Source: SAR202 cluster bacterium
GTDB lineage: Bacteria; Chloroflexota; Dehalococcoidia; Lucifugimonadales; UBA3495
Reading direction: 5' to 3'
NCBI GenBank assembly: GCA_016872385.1
Contig: VGZV01000015.1
Coordinates: forward strand, 1 to 54,266
DNA length: 54,266 nucleotides
This document shows, piece after piece, positions 40,554 through 49,587 of this stretch. The notes beneath the pieces were generated by a model, which was not told where the DNA came from, searched no databases, and saw nothing but the letters and a program-made list of their open reading frames with translations. Each line of letters begins with the position of its first letter. Positions within the stretch are counted from its first letter, which is position 1. The translations under genes were made by a program, and so were the position numbers.

Positions 40554-41336
40554 TCAGGAGTTGCCCAGCTTGTCCAGGCATTCCTTGAACCGGTCAATGG
40601 CCCGCTGCTCGGACACGCCAATGAAGTACCGGATGCCGATAATGTGCTCCACCACGTCTTTGGGCAGCATGAGCAGGTCGTCCCTGGGCTCAGCCATGTG
40701 GTAGAGGGCGTCCACGCCGTCCTCCAGACCAACATACAGCGTGTCCTGCAAGATGGCCAGCGACTGGGAATCCACGTCCTTGCGAGCCATCCACCGGGCA
40801 TACACGAAGGGCAGGCCGGTCCAGGCCCGCCACTCGCCGCCCAAATCGTAGCGGTGGGGGTAGCCCCGCACACTGCGGCGGCGGCGCAAGGCGTCGTTGC
40901 CCACCAGCAGGCACGCGTCAAATTGCTCCCGCAGGCCCACCAACGGGCCAGGCTTTACTCCATATTTTTGGACCAGCAAGATCTCCAGCAACTTCTGAGA
41001 CGTGACCGTGCCTGGAGAGACGGCAATACGGGCGCCGCCCAATTCACTAATGGGCTTGCTGGCGTAGAGCAGGGCCACGCCGCCCTGGTCCACACTGGCG
41101 GCGCAGAAGCCCGCCACGGGCTGGCAAGAATCAGTCATGCGGAAGCAGTCTACCAGAGGCAAGGGGCCGGCATGAATTTCGCCGGACTGGATGGCCGGTC
41201 CCAGCTCTGCCGGAGTCATCTCCACCACGGCAATTCCCCGGCGTTCCATATCAAAATAAAAGGGCTCGCAGTGCAAAAAGGGCACCTTGGCTACCCTGAG
41301 ATCCAGCATTTTTTGGGCAACGGGTCGTCTCATCAT
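40554..41336 (-). CDS. MqnA/MqnD-like (menaquinone biosynthesis, DUF178) family protein
   Basis: Protein of about 260 residues with the periplasmic-binding-protein-like fold of chorismate dehydratase MqnA and its relative MqnD. VAKVPFLHCEPFYF, IHAGPLPLVDCFRM, RIAVSPGTVTSQKLLEILL and ACLLVGNDALR follow the family pattern. In MqnA the futalosine pathway starts from chorismate. No other mqn gene is within the window, and the second half (YDLGGEWRAWTGLPFVYARW) is the conserved tail. The start at the double ATG (41336/41333) is chosen because upstream sequence is not conserved. The gene may be MqnA or a paralog with another ligand. Confidence 0.75.
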   Translation of the reverse strand: MMRRPVAQKMLDLRVAKVPFLHCEPFYFDMERRGIAVVEMTPAELGPAIQSGEIHAGPLPLVDCFRMTDSCQPVAGFCAASVDQGGVALLYASKPISELGGARIAVSPGTVTSQKLLEILLVQKYGVKPGPLVGLREQFDACLLVGNDALRRRRSVRGYPHRYDLGGEWRAWTGLPFVYARWMARKDVDSQSLAILQDTLYVGLEDGVDALYHMAEPRDDLLMLPKDVVEHIIGIRYFIGVSEQRAIDRFKECLDKLGNS

Positions 41337-41473
41337 AGTTATCTGTAAGGTTCCCTGGGGCTGCAACCGTTGACCGGCCAGCCAATGGCGATTTGAAGCG
41401 ATTGTACGGGGGCTGTCAAAGCCAGTCAAGGGCAAACCTGGCGTCAGCGCAATGCCAGAGGACAGAAGCGCCC

Positions 41474-42468
41474 TCAGCACCCCGGCGGGTAACTCTTGCG
41501 GGAGACCTCCTGGCCCTGGGAATTGAACAGCGCCGCGGTATCAGGCTGGGTGTTATTCCAAATGGAACTGCGCCGCCCAAAGGAGAAACCGCCCCATTCA
41601 ACATGTTTCTCATCGGTATACACCCTGACCACCGCACCAGGTTTCAGCACATACGGTGGGAAAAGGAAGGATGGGGAGCCATCCGCCACATCGGTGAGCC
41701 GCCACCCCGCCAGGTCCACTTCCTGCGCGCCGGAGTTGGCAATTTGCACGTATTCATCGGCCTCACTGCCCATCACCGCTCCGTCGAAAAAATACACTGA
41801 ATCTGTACCGGCGCCCCTGAGTTGCCAGCTGGAGTCGCCATTGGCACCTGGGTTAGAACGGGTGCAGTTGGGGCTGGATTTGGAGTGGGTACAGGAGAAG
41901 GTGCGGGGGTCGCCGTGGATGTGGGTGGCGGCGTTGGCGTGGACGTGGGCTGGGGTAGTGGTGTTGCCGTGGGTTCCGGCGCTGGCGTAGGGCTTGGGGC
42001 AAGGGTGGGAGTCGAGGGAACAGGCAATGTAGCTTCCACTGCGGCTTCCTGCGGGCGCATGGGGTCTTGAGTCAACTGAGATTCGGGATCAGGCACTGTA
42101 GTCGGAGTTGGCATCTCTGCCGCCAATTCCTCTGCCACCGGGGTAGGCTCCAGCGTAACTGCCAGTGCAGCCGGCGTTGATTCCGGGCCAGTTGTTGGGA
42201 AAGCCGTGGACAAAGAAACATTTCCGCCGCGGGCGGCCACTGGCGGCGTCACTGTTGGCACGGGAGGCGGTCTCTTACTGGGTATGGCCGCAGGCGTGAT
42301 CGGGGCAGGCAATATTATCTCCAGAGTTGGCATGGCAGTTAGTGTTGCTGCACCGGGCGCACCTACAGATGTCGGCATATTTGCTGGCCCGCAGGCCAGG
42401 CATGCCAGAAGGACCAGGGATGACACCGCCAGTACCTGCCGCTCCAAGTAAAGTTCCAGCATCTCCAT
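41474..42468 (-). pseudogene. Lipoprotein with Pro/Thr linker and lamin-tail domain, one-base frameshift
   Basis: The first frame (42468 to about 41773) has a lipoprotein signal (SSLVLLACLAC) and about 190 residues of low-complexity Pro/Thr/Ala sequence. It ends in PVQIQCIFSTER just before a stop. The second frame (41797-41474) starts with FFDGAVMGSEADEYVQIAN and encodes a lamin-tail domain (DLAGWRLTD, FLFPPYVLKPGAVVRVYT). The junction is a run of six T at about 41790; one more T would give IQCIFFDGAV, a normal reading. The intact protein would be a surface lipoprotein displaying an LTD domain. A sequencing error or -1 ribosomal slippage are alternatives to real decay. Confidence 0.75.
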
Positions 42469-42910
42469 TCTTTTACAGAAGCAGTTCCAAGACTTTAACC
42501 AACCATCGGCAGATAGGCAAGGGCCCGCATAGTTCCCCGTAAATAACCGACAGTCAAGCTCCTTTAGTCAGCGGTGTCTTGAGGCCCAGCGGCGGCAGCA
42601 GACTATCCAGTCGCATGGATGCCCCCATCCCTTTGCCTGTCCACACCCCCTTTGGAGAGGGTAGTGTATCAATTAACCTTTCGTCATTCCGGCGGAAGCC
42701 GGAATCCAGTAGAGAACTGTATCTATTCTGTATCTGGACACCGGCTTTCGCGGTGTGACGAGTTGAGTCCTTAAGCAAACTGATCCACTGCTTTGGAGAG
42801 GCCAGGTCTCGATGCCTGCCTCTGGTGTGCTAGAATTGCCTCGGGGCTTTGCCCCTCGCAATGACCTTCTTAACACGCTTCAAGACTTCATCCGGCGGTG
42901 CAGCCTCAAG
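42469..42910. repeat. Long spacer with inverted repeats before sbcC
   Basis: No gene is supported over 442 bases. CATTCCGGCGGAAGCCGGAATCC (about 42685-42707) contains ATTCCGGC/GCCGGAAT, and a related unit in reverse orientation lies at about 42733-42760 (CTGGACACCGGCTTTCGCGGTGT), forming an outer inverted pair. A short CTCGGGGCTTTGCCCCTCG palindrome lies near 42841-42860. These are common dispersed-repeat words. No convincing promoter could be assigned. Confidence 0.6.
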
Positions 42911-45517
42911 ATGAACCCCGTCCGACTCACCCTCCGCAACTTCCTGTGCTACCGGGAGAATGTGCCCGCCCTGGACTTCACCGGGCTGCATGTGGTGTGC
43001 CTTTCGGGGGCCAACGGCCACGGCAAGTCGGCCTTGCTGGACTCCATCACCTGGTGCCTTTGGGGCAAGGCCAGAGGCAAGACCCACGACGAACTGGTCT
43101 CTTATGGTGCCGACGAGATGCGGGTGGAGCTGGAGTTTCTGGCAAGGGATACCCTTTACCGGGCCATTCGCAGCCACTTGCGCGGCGGCGGGCGGCGTCG
43201 CCAGGGTGTTACCGACCTGCAATTGCAAATAGGAACATCTGGCCCTGGCGGGCCGGAATGGCAATCCATCACCGCCAACACGGTGCAGGAGACCCGAGCC
43301 AAGATTGAGCAGCTGCTGGGCCTGGACTACGACACCTTCATCAACTCAGCCTTTCTGGTCCAGGGCCGGGCCGACGAGTTCACCAACAAGACCGCAACTG
43401 GACGCAAGGAAGTACTGGGCAAGGTGCTGGGACTGTCGGCTTACGACCAGCTCCAAGAGCAGGCCCGGTCGCGCCTGGGAGAGTGCCGGGAGAGCGCAGC
43501 GACGGTACGTGGCTCGGTGGAGAACATGGAGCAACGGCTGGCTGAACTGGGCGACCCTTCCCAAGAACTCCTGGGCGTGGGACTGCGCCTGGAAGCCCTG
43601 GAGAAGCAAGGCCAGTCCCAAGCTGATGAAGCTGAACTGGCCCGCGCCAGGGTGGAGGAGCTGCGCCGCCGGCGGGATGAACAGACCGCCATTCAGAAGC
43701 GCCTGCAAGCAACCCGCCATGACCTGGAGGACTTGCGTGCCAGTCGCGCCATCACCAGCCAGCGCATTGATGGGTATCAGAAAATCATCCTCCAGGCTGA
43801 TGCTATTCAGCAGGGTGCGGCACAGTTGCACGACGTCCGGCGGCAATTTCAGGCGCTGGAGCAGTCCCGTTCCCAATTTGAGGCCCTGCGCGGCCAGCGG
43901 GACGGGCTGGAGCGGGTCATTGGGGAACGGCGCATCCGGCTGGAAGAGAGCGAACGCCAGCTTGGAAAACGGGCCAGGGATTTGAGTTCCCAGGCCCAAG
44001 GCGCAGCGGGCTTGACGGAGCAGTTGGAGACTGCCCGCCGTCAGGCAGCAGACCTGGACTCTCAGGAGCAGGACCTTGCTGCCCGGCGGGAGTTGCAGCA
44101 AAAACTGGCCTCCAGCATCGAGAAAGCCTCGTCTGACGCCGAACGCTACAAAATGGAAGGACAAGAACTGGCGGCCAAGCTAAAGCTGCTGGAAGGGACA
44201 GCCCATCAGGGAGCGGTGTGCCCCCTGTGCCAGACAACCTTGGGAGCCGACGGCTGCCACCGATTGGCGGAAGCCTACCAACGGGACATTGAAGATAAGC
44301 GGCGGATGTACCGGGAAAATCAAAGCAGCCTTAAAAACCTGGACGAGGAAAAGAAGCGGTTGTACGCGGCGCTAACCCAGCAGGAGCAAGTCACGGCGCA
44401 AAACCGCCGTGATTCCCAGCGTCGCGTCTCTACCCTGGAGCGGCAACTGGAGGAAGCCCGCCTTGCCCAGGAAGAACTGGCTCCAGTCCAAGAAAAGCTG
44501 GCGCAGGCCCAGGCCATGCTGGAGTCCGGAGAGTTTGCCGCCCCGGAAATCCAACAGCGAGCCGGCCTGGACCGCCAAATAAACGCCCTGGGATACTCCG
44601 AAGAGTCCCGGCAGCTAAGCTACCTTCAGATGCAAAAGTTGCAGCCCTTTGAAGACCAGCTTCGGCGGCTGGAGCAGGCCCAGGCCGCGCTGCCCCAGGA
44701 GCAGGAGACCCTGGCCCGCACCCAGGATATGCTGGCCCGCCGCCAGGAGGAGTTGTCGGCCCAGGAAACCCGGTTCAGCCAGGGGGAGTCGGCCCTGAAG
44801 GAACTGCCCCAGTGGGAAGCAAGGCTGCGCCAGGCCGAAACAGCCCTCAAGGCAACCCAAGAAAGCCAGCAGGCTGCTCTGACCCGCCAGGGGGTGCTTA
44901 AGCGGGACCTGGAACGTCTGGACCAGCTCCGCCAGGAAATGGCGGAGGCCAAAGCCCGGAAGCAAGCCCTGGAGGACGACCAGGCGGTCTACCAGGAACT
45001 GGCCACCGCCTTTGGCCGCCAGGGCGTGCAAGCCATGCTCATCGAGACCGTGGTGCCCCAGCTGGAAGAAGAGACCAACCTGCTGCTGGGCCGCATGACC
45101 GACAACCGCATGAGCTTGCAGCTAGAGACCCAGCGGGAGCGCCGCTCCTCTGGCCGGGCGGGCCGGGAAGACCCCATTGAGACTCTGGAAATCAAGGTCA
45201 GCGACGAGCTGGGCCCCAGAGCCTATGAGATGTTCAGCGGCGGCGAGGCTTTTCGGGTAAATTTGGCACTGCGCATCGCCCTGTCCCAGGTGCTGGCCCG
45301 GCGCATGGGCGCGCCCCTGGCCACCCTGTTCATTGACGAGGGGTTTGGCACCCAGGATGCCGCGGGCCGGGAACGCATCGTGGACATGATAAACGCCATC
45401 AAGGACGACTTTGACAAGATTGTGGTCATCACCCACCTGGAGGACCTGAAGGACGAGTTTCCGGACCGCATCGAGGTGTGGAAAGAGGCCAGCGGGTCCA
45501 CGTTCAGGTTGAGCTAG
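42911..45517 (+). CDS. sbcC: SbcC/Rad50-like SMC-family ATPase
   Basis: Protein of 868 residues. Walker A GANGHGKS (33-40) lies in the N-terminal lobe and the LVQGRADEF Q-loop region follows. Two long coiled-coil arms rich in Glu, Gln, Arg and Leu flank a zinc hook CPLC (Cys437, Cys440). The C-terminal lobe has the signature MFSGGEAFRVNLALRIALS (from 774) and Walker B LFIDEGFGTQD (Asp809-Glu810). Together with SbcD/Mre11 it processes DNA ends and hairpins. No sbcD gene is adjacent, which is unusual. The ATG at 42911 matches the conserved start; upward extension would translate a repeat. Confidence 0.9.
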   Translation: MNPVRLTLRNFLCYRENVPALDFTGLHVVCLSGANGHGKSALLDSITWCLWGKARGKTHDELVSYGADEMRVELEFLARDTLYRAIRSHLRGGGRRRQGVTDLQLQIGTSGPGGPEWQSITANTVQETRAKIEQLLGLDYDTFINSAFLVQGRADEFTNKTATGRKEVLGKVLGLSAYDQLQEQARSRLGECRESAATVRGSVENMEQRLAELGDPSQELLGVGLRLEALEKQGQSQADEAELARARVEELRRRRDEQTAIQKRLQATRHDLEDLRASRAITSQRIDGYQKIILQADAIQQGAAQLHDVRRQFQALEQSRSQFEALRGQRDGLERVIGERRIRLEESERQLGKRARDLSSQAQGAAGLTEQLETARRQAADLDSQEQDLAARRELQQKLASSIEKASSDAERYKMEGQELAAKLKLLEGTAHQGAVCPLCQTTLGADGCHRLAEAYQRDIEDKRRMYRENQSSLKNLDEEKKRLYAALTQQEQVTAQNRRDSQRRVSTLERQLEEARLAQEELAPVQEKLAQAQAMLESGEFAAPEIQQRAGLDRQINALGYSEESRQLSYLQMQKLQPFEDQLRRLEQAQAALPQEQETLARTQDMLARRQEELSAQETRFSQGESALKELPQWEARLRQAETALKATQESQQAALTRQGVLKRDLERLDQLRQEMAEAKARKQALEDDQAVYQELATAFGRQGVQAMLIETVVPQLEEETNLLLGRMTDNRMSLQLETQRERRSSGRAGREDPIETLEIKVSDELGPRAYEMFSGGEAFRVNLALRIALSQVLARRMGAPLATLFIDEGFGTQDAAGRERIVDMINAIKDDFDKIVVITHLEDLKDEFPDRIEVWKEASGSTFRLS

Positions 45518-45597
45518 AGAATGGGGAAATTAGGGAGCACAAATCCACATTATCCTTGAAATTATCCCAACTGGCGTCATAAGCAAGGGAGGTTGCA

Positions 45598-46590
45598 ATG
45601 GCACGGTATTCTAATAAGGGAGGACTCCTCAGGATATTCTTAGTGCAAAGTAGCGGCAAGAGGCCTGCGAAGCACTTTACTGAAACCTTCACTGACAGAA
45701 CCTATGCTGACGAAGTTGCAGAGCATCACTACTATAGAAATGAGGCTTGGGACATCAAGCCTAGAGATAACGATTTCGGGAAAGTCAGGCCTGGTGACTA
45801 TGTCGTACATTATTGGACTGGGAATGTCGTATGGAATCGAAACGCCATCAAACATCTCTACGAGGTCACGGAGCTACGAAAGATAGAACCACGCAAAATT
45901 TCATCAGCCCTAAAGTCAGGCGCGTTGAGCGATAGTTTGACCGGAAAGCTTAGAAACGCGGACTTGAACGTGGTCACCCAAAACCTCAGAAGGCATCCCC
46001 ACATCTTACTGCTGAGGCCACATATGACTTTGAGACGGCGGCTCGGCTTGGCTGAGGTAAAGAAGATGGTATTGGACGGGAAATTGTCCAAGAAAATGGG
46101 ACGGTGCGGAAATTTGGGATTCAACATTTGCCAAACTTCGTGGGAAGACTACAATGCAATTCTAGAATGGAATAAAAGCCAAGAAGTTATCGACACACCT
46201 GTGTTGGCAGAGAAGGAATTGAGGGACTACCTTGCAGCCCGCTGCGATTTGAAGGTGCTCGGCCCAGATTATGCAGTTTACGAACTCGTTCAGAAAGAAT
46301 ACGACACACGTGGGGTAGGGAGAATTGACTTACTATATCGAGACATTGGAAATGGAGATTTTCTGGTAGTTGAACTGAAGAAGACGCAGAACACTGATAG
46401 AGCCGTCGTCGGTCAAATCGCTAGCTATATGGGCTGGGTCCGAGACAATTTAGCGGAAGGCAAGGGAGTCAGTGGACTCATCATTTCAGGCAGTCCAAGT
46501 CCTGAACTGCTGGCTGCAGTCAGGGGAATGCGCAACTGCAAATTGGCCAGCTTTCAAGTGGACCTCAAATTCAATGTAATTGAGTCCTAG
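45598..46590 (+). CDS. EVE-like domain fused to NucS/PD-(D/E)XK endonuclease domain
   Basis: Protein of 330 residues. The C-terminal half (about 200-330) resembles the nuclease domain of NucS/EndoMS: EKELRDYLA, then GRIDLLYRD (Asp243), FLVVELKKTQ (Glu259, Lys261) and VGQIASYMGW (Gln273), a complete PD-(D/E)XK set. The N-terminal half (about 10-190) has an EVE/PUA-like flow: GKVRPGDYVVHYWTG, then HLYEVTELRKI and later GNLGFNICQTSWEDY. EVE domains read modified bases. The gene is visibly AT-richer than its surroundings: I counted 28 G/C in 45601-45660 against 41 in 45301-45360. It was probably acquired horizontally. A role in restriction of modified DNA or in mismatch repair is plausible; the EVE call is less certain than the nuclease call. 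Confidence 0.65.
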   Translation: MARYSNKGGLLRIFLVQSSGKRPAKHFTETFTDRTYADEVAEHHYYRNEAWDIKPRDNDFGKVRPGDYVVHYWTGNVVWNRNAIKHLYEVTELRKIEPRKISSALKSGALSDSLTGKLRNADLNVVTQNLRRHPHILLLRPHMTLRRRLGLAEVKKMVLDGKLSKKMGRCGNLGFNICQTSWEDYNAILEWNKSQEVIDTPVLAEKELRDYLAARCDLKVLGPDYAVYELVQKEYDTRGVGRIDLLYRDIGNGDFLVVELKKTQNTDRAVVGQIASYMGWVRDNLAEGKGVSGLIISGSPSPELLAAVRGMRNCKLASFQVDLKFNVIES

Positions 46591-46591
46591 C

Positions 46592-46699
46592 CTAAGAGCA
46601 GGCGGAAGGGACCTCATCCACACGGACCACGTCGTGACCCACGGAGCGAAGAAACCGGACGGTTCGCGGCGAGATGTGGATGTCGGCCAGCAACCTCAT
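46592..46699 (-). pseudogene. DUF5615 PIN-like toxin, 3' truncated
   Basis: An ATG at 46699 overlaps the DUF433 stop (ATGA) and encodes 35 residues, MRLLADIHISPRTVRFLRSVG then HDVVRVDEVP, ending at TAG at 46592. This is the start of a DUF5615 (VapC/PIN-like) toxin that is normally about 110 residues. The break lies a few bases from the stop codon of the low-GC nuclease gene, which suggests that arrival of that gene removed the rest. Confidence 0.7.
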
Positions 46700-46914
46700 G
46701 CCACACTGAAGGTCTTCTCGCTGGCCAGCCAGGCGCCGTACCTGGCCGCCTGATACACGTCCTCTTTCTCCAACTCAGGATACTCGCGGACAATATCGTC
46801 GGCAGTATAGCCATCGCCCAGCAGCTTCAGCACAAACTCCACCGTGATCCGCAGGCCCCGGACCGTGGGCTTGCCGTTGCATACGGCGGGATCAATTTTG
46901 ATACGGTCTAGCAT
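46696..46914 (-). CDS. DUF433 domain antitoxin
   Basis: Protein of 72 residues of the DUF433 winged-helix family (KIDPAVCNGKPTVRGLRITVEFVL, then the LGDGYTADDIVREYPELEKEDVYQAARY helices). DUF433 proteins are the antitoxin partners of DUF5615 PIN-like toxins. The partner directly downstream is truncated, so the antitoxin is probably an orphan. It starts 11 bases after the xanthine dehydrogenase-type gene ends on the same strand. Confidence 0.85.
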   Translation of the reverse strand: MLDRIKIDPAVCNGKPTVRGLRITVEFVLKLLGDGYTADDIVREYPELEKEDVYQAARYGAWLASEKTFSVA

Positions 46915-46925
46915 AACCAGATTAG

Positions 46926-49217
46926 TTATCCTCTCCCCGCCTCTGCCCGCCGCAGCGCCTCTACGTCCATCTTAATCTCTGTGTCCTTGCCCTGCAGGGC
47001 AGCCAGCACCCGCTCCGGGGACAGAGGCAGGTCCTTGATGCGCACGCCCACTGCGTCGTAAATGGCGTTGGCAATGGCGGCGGGCGGGCCAAACCCCGGC
47101 GGCTCGGCCACCGCCCGCGCGCCAAAGGGGCCATCGGGCGAGGGCACCCGGATGAGGATATTCTCCACCTGGGGCATATCCACCGCCAGGGGCATCAAGT
47201 AGGTTGCCAGGGAGGGGTTGCGCACCTTGCCGGTGTTGGGGTCCCACTGAATCTCCTCGGTCAGGGCGCGGCCAATGCCCTGGACTACGCCGCCTTCCAA
47301 CTGCCCCTCCACCGACATGGGGTTGATAGCCACGCCCACGTCCTGGGCCTGCAAGTAGCGGGTCACCCGCACCTGGCCAGTGCCCTTGTCCACCACCACC
47401 TCGGCGGCGTGGGTGCAGAACACTGGCGTGTAGGGCATACTGGACAGGGCGGCGGTGCCGATAATGGGGCCGCCCTTGGAGGTGAGGCTCTGGCGGGCTA
47501 ACTGGCCCAGGGTGAACCCCTGGGGCGGGTTATCCTGCACGTACACCCGGCCGCCCGCGCAGGACAGTGCCTCCGGGGATAGCTTAAGGCGCTCCGCGGC
47601 CAAGGCAATAAGTTTCTTGCGGGTGTCCTCCGCCGCCATCTGCACCGCCTTGCCCTGGCTGTAAATAATACGGCTGCCGCCGCTGGGGCCGGTGAAGGGG
47701 GCCAGGTCGGTGTCCCGTTCGGCCACAATTACCTGCTCCATCTTCACCCCCAGGGCTTCGGCGGCAATCTGGGCCAGGGAGGTGTCCGACCCTGAGATAT
47801 CCACCGAGCCGGTGAGCAGGCTCACAGTGCCGTCCTCGTTGACGCTGATGGATGCAGTGGATGGCCCGCTGCCGCTGCGCCATTCGCACAGGGCGACGCC
47901 CACGCCTCGGGCCTCGTTAGGGTTGTCGGAGGTGAGTTTCTTGGGCAGGCCCAGCCGCTCTTTCACCGCCTGAATGGTCTCTTGCAGACCGTTGCGGGGC
48001 GTCCTGGCGCCGCCCACCGCCTGGTCGCCTTCTTTCACGGCGTTGATGGTGCGGAAGTCCAGGGGGTCCACGCCCAGCTTGTGGGCGATGATGTCCATGT
48101 GGGACTCCACGGCAAAGGTCATGTCGGCCACCCCTGAAGCCCGATAGGAACCCACATACAGCTTGTTGGTGTAAACGCCGTAGGAGCGCAGCTTGAAGTT
48201 GGGAATGTGGTAGGCCCCCAGGGCGTGGCCCACCCCAGAGTTGGGGCCGGCCCCCAGGTAAGCGCCCACGTCAAACACGCTGTGGGCCTCCCTGGCTGTG
48301 ATGCGCCCGTCCTTAACGGCGGTCTTGAGGTGAATGTGGGTGGGCAGGCGCGGGCCGTTCATGGTGAAGGCTTCCTCGCGGGTGTTGACCAGCTTCACCG
48401 GGTGGCCGGACTTGATGGCCAGCAGCGCCGGAAAGGCCTCAAAGGCCAGGCGCAGCTTTGCGCCGAACCCGCCGCCCAATTCCATTGGGATTACTTTCAC
48501 ATTGGAGATGGTCATTCCCAGCACACCCGCCAGTTGCGCCCGCACCTGGTACGGCCCCTGGGTGGAGGCCCACACCGTCAGCCGCCCGTTGGGTTCCACG
48601 CGGGCGGCGCAGGCCATGGGTTCCAGAAAGCCCTGGTTGATGCCCTGGGAGCGGAAAGTGTCCTCAAAGATGTGGTCGGCCTCGTGGAAGGCCTGCTCCA
48701 CGTCGCCCCGGTCAGCATCCAGCAGGGTGCAGACGTTGGGGCCGCCCGCGGCGAAACCGTACCCCTCGAACTTGGGCAGGTCTGAGTGCACCACCGTGGC
48801 CCCGGATTTGAGGGCATCCAGGGGGCTGACCACTGCGGGCAAGTCCTGGTACTCCACCCGGATTAGCTCCAGGGCTTCCTGGGCGGTCATTTCATCATCA
48901 GCAGCCACCGCGGCCACCGGCTCGCCAATGTAGTAAACCTCATCGCGGGCCATGATGTACCGGTCTTTAAGGCCGCCGGAGCCGAAGTGGGTGTTGGGGA
49001 AGTCTTTGCCCGTGATGACGGCGCGCACTCCCGGCAGTTTCTCCGCCCTGGACGTATCAATGCTAACGATGCGGGCGTGGCTGCGGGGACTGGTCAGCAG
49101 CTTGCACGCCAACATGCCAGGCAAATGCAAGTCAGCGGCATACGTCGCCTGGCCGGTGACCTTTTCCCAGGCATCCACCCGGGGGTGGCTATGTTCCAAG
49201 ACGGTATATTCAGGCAT
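46926..49217 (-). CDS. Xanthine dehydrogenase-family molybdopterin-binding (large) subunit
   Basis: Protein of 763 residues. The N-terminal domain (HSHPRVDAWEKVTGQATYAADL) and the cofactor domains with GGGFGAKLRLAFE, SYRASGVADMTFAVESH and the catalytic Glu in AVAEPPGFGPPAAIANAIYDAVG are recognisable. Enzymes of this family hydroxylate aldehydes, purines or N-heterocycles using molybdopterin. The ATG at 49217 follows GGGGAGAGG. The three subunits are encoded in the order FAD, Fe-S, Mo on the minus strand, with a small membrane protein gene inserted before this one. The substrate is not readable. Confidence 0.92.
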   Translation of the reverse strand: MPEYTVLEHSHPRVDAWEKVTGQATYAADLHLPGMLACKLLTSPRSHARIVSIDTSRAEKLPGVRAVITGKDFPNTHFGSGGLKDRYIMARDEVYYIGEPVAAVAADDEMTAQEALELIRVEYQDLPAVVSPLDALKSGATVVHSDLPKFEGYGFAAGGPNVCTLLDADRGDVEQAFHEADHIFEDTFRSQGINQGFLEPMACAARVEPNGRLTVWASTQGPYQVRAQLAGVLGMTISNVKVIPMELGGGFGAKLRLAFEAFPALLAIKSGHPVKLVNTREEAFTMNGPRLPTHIHLKTAVKDGRITAREAHSVFDVGAYLGAGPNSGVGHALGAYHIPNFKLRSYGVYTNKLYVGSYRASGVADMTFAVESHMDIIAHKLGVDPLDFRTINAVKEGDQAVGGARTPRNGLQETIQAVKERLGLPKKLTSDNPNEARGVGVALCEWRSGSGPSTASISVNEDGTVSLLTGSVDISGSDTSLAQIAAEALGVKMEQVIVAERDTDLAPFTGPSGGSRIIYSQGKAVQMAAEDTRKKLIALAAERLKLSPEALSCAGGRVYVQDNPPQGFTLGQLARQSLTSKGGPIIGTAALSSMPYTPVFCTHAAEVVVDKGTGQVRVTRYLQAQDVGVAINPMSVEGQLEGGVVQGIGRALTEEIQWDPNTGKVRNPSLATYLMPLAVDMPQVENILIRVPSPDGPFGARAVAEPPGFGPPAAIANAIYDAVGVRIKDLPLSPERVLAALQGKDTEIKMDVEALRRAEAGRG

Positions 49218-49247
49218 AGTTACCTCTCCCCGCAGGATCAATCAGAT

Positions 49248-49580
49248 TCAGGAATGCCGATGAACGAGCTGTTGTCTGCCGCGTCTCCAGGCCAAAAGAC
49301 CAGCCAAGACTACCACCGCGCTGGCGGCCAGACCCAGCAATGCTCCGTACCAGACCAGGTTCATGGAGGCGCAGGCTCCACGAAGCCCCTGACTGCTCAA
49401 CTGCACCGCCTGGCCCGCGGCGCTTCGGCAGGCACTGACGTAGCCGTTGGCCCAAACGAATATCCCCGCAGCCACCACAGCCAACCCGATGCCGCCTGCC
49501 AGCATGAGCACCGCCGAAAACCGGCGTCTCTTTGCGGCGGAGTATGCGCCAGTCCCAACTGATGCGGAGTCCTGGGTCAT
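49248..49580 (-). CDS. Small two-helix membrane protein inside the xanthine dehydrogenase-type operon
   Basis: Protein of 110 residues with two membrane segments (about 25-44, LMLAGGIGLAVVAAGIFVW; and 76-97, LVWYGALLGLAASAVVVLAGLL). Between them is a loop with two Cys (near 51 and 70). Charged ends (RRR and RRGRQQ) suggest a defined topology. I do not recognise a family. It lies 7 bases from the Fe-S gene and 30 bases from the Mo gene and is probably co-transcribed. It could anchor or link the otherwise cytosolic dehydrogenase to the membrane. Confidence 0.6.
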   Translation of the reverse strand: MTQDSASVGTGAYSAAKRRRFSAVLMLAGGIGLAVVAAGIFVWANGYVSACRSAAGQAVQLSSQGLRGACASMNLVWYGALLGLAASAVVVLAGLLAWRRGRQQLVHRHS

Positions 49581-49587
49581 TAGCCGG

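Noticed and set aside
41785..41795. Proven programmed -1 frameshift at the T run
   Set aside because: No downstream pseudoknot or stem is evident, and a similar indel occurs elsewhere. It is kept as an alternative only.
42812..42910. N-terminal extension of the SbcC-like protein
   Set aside because: The stretch translates a CTCGGGGCTTTGCCCCTCG repeat, and homology starts at 42911.
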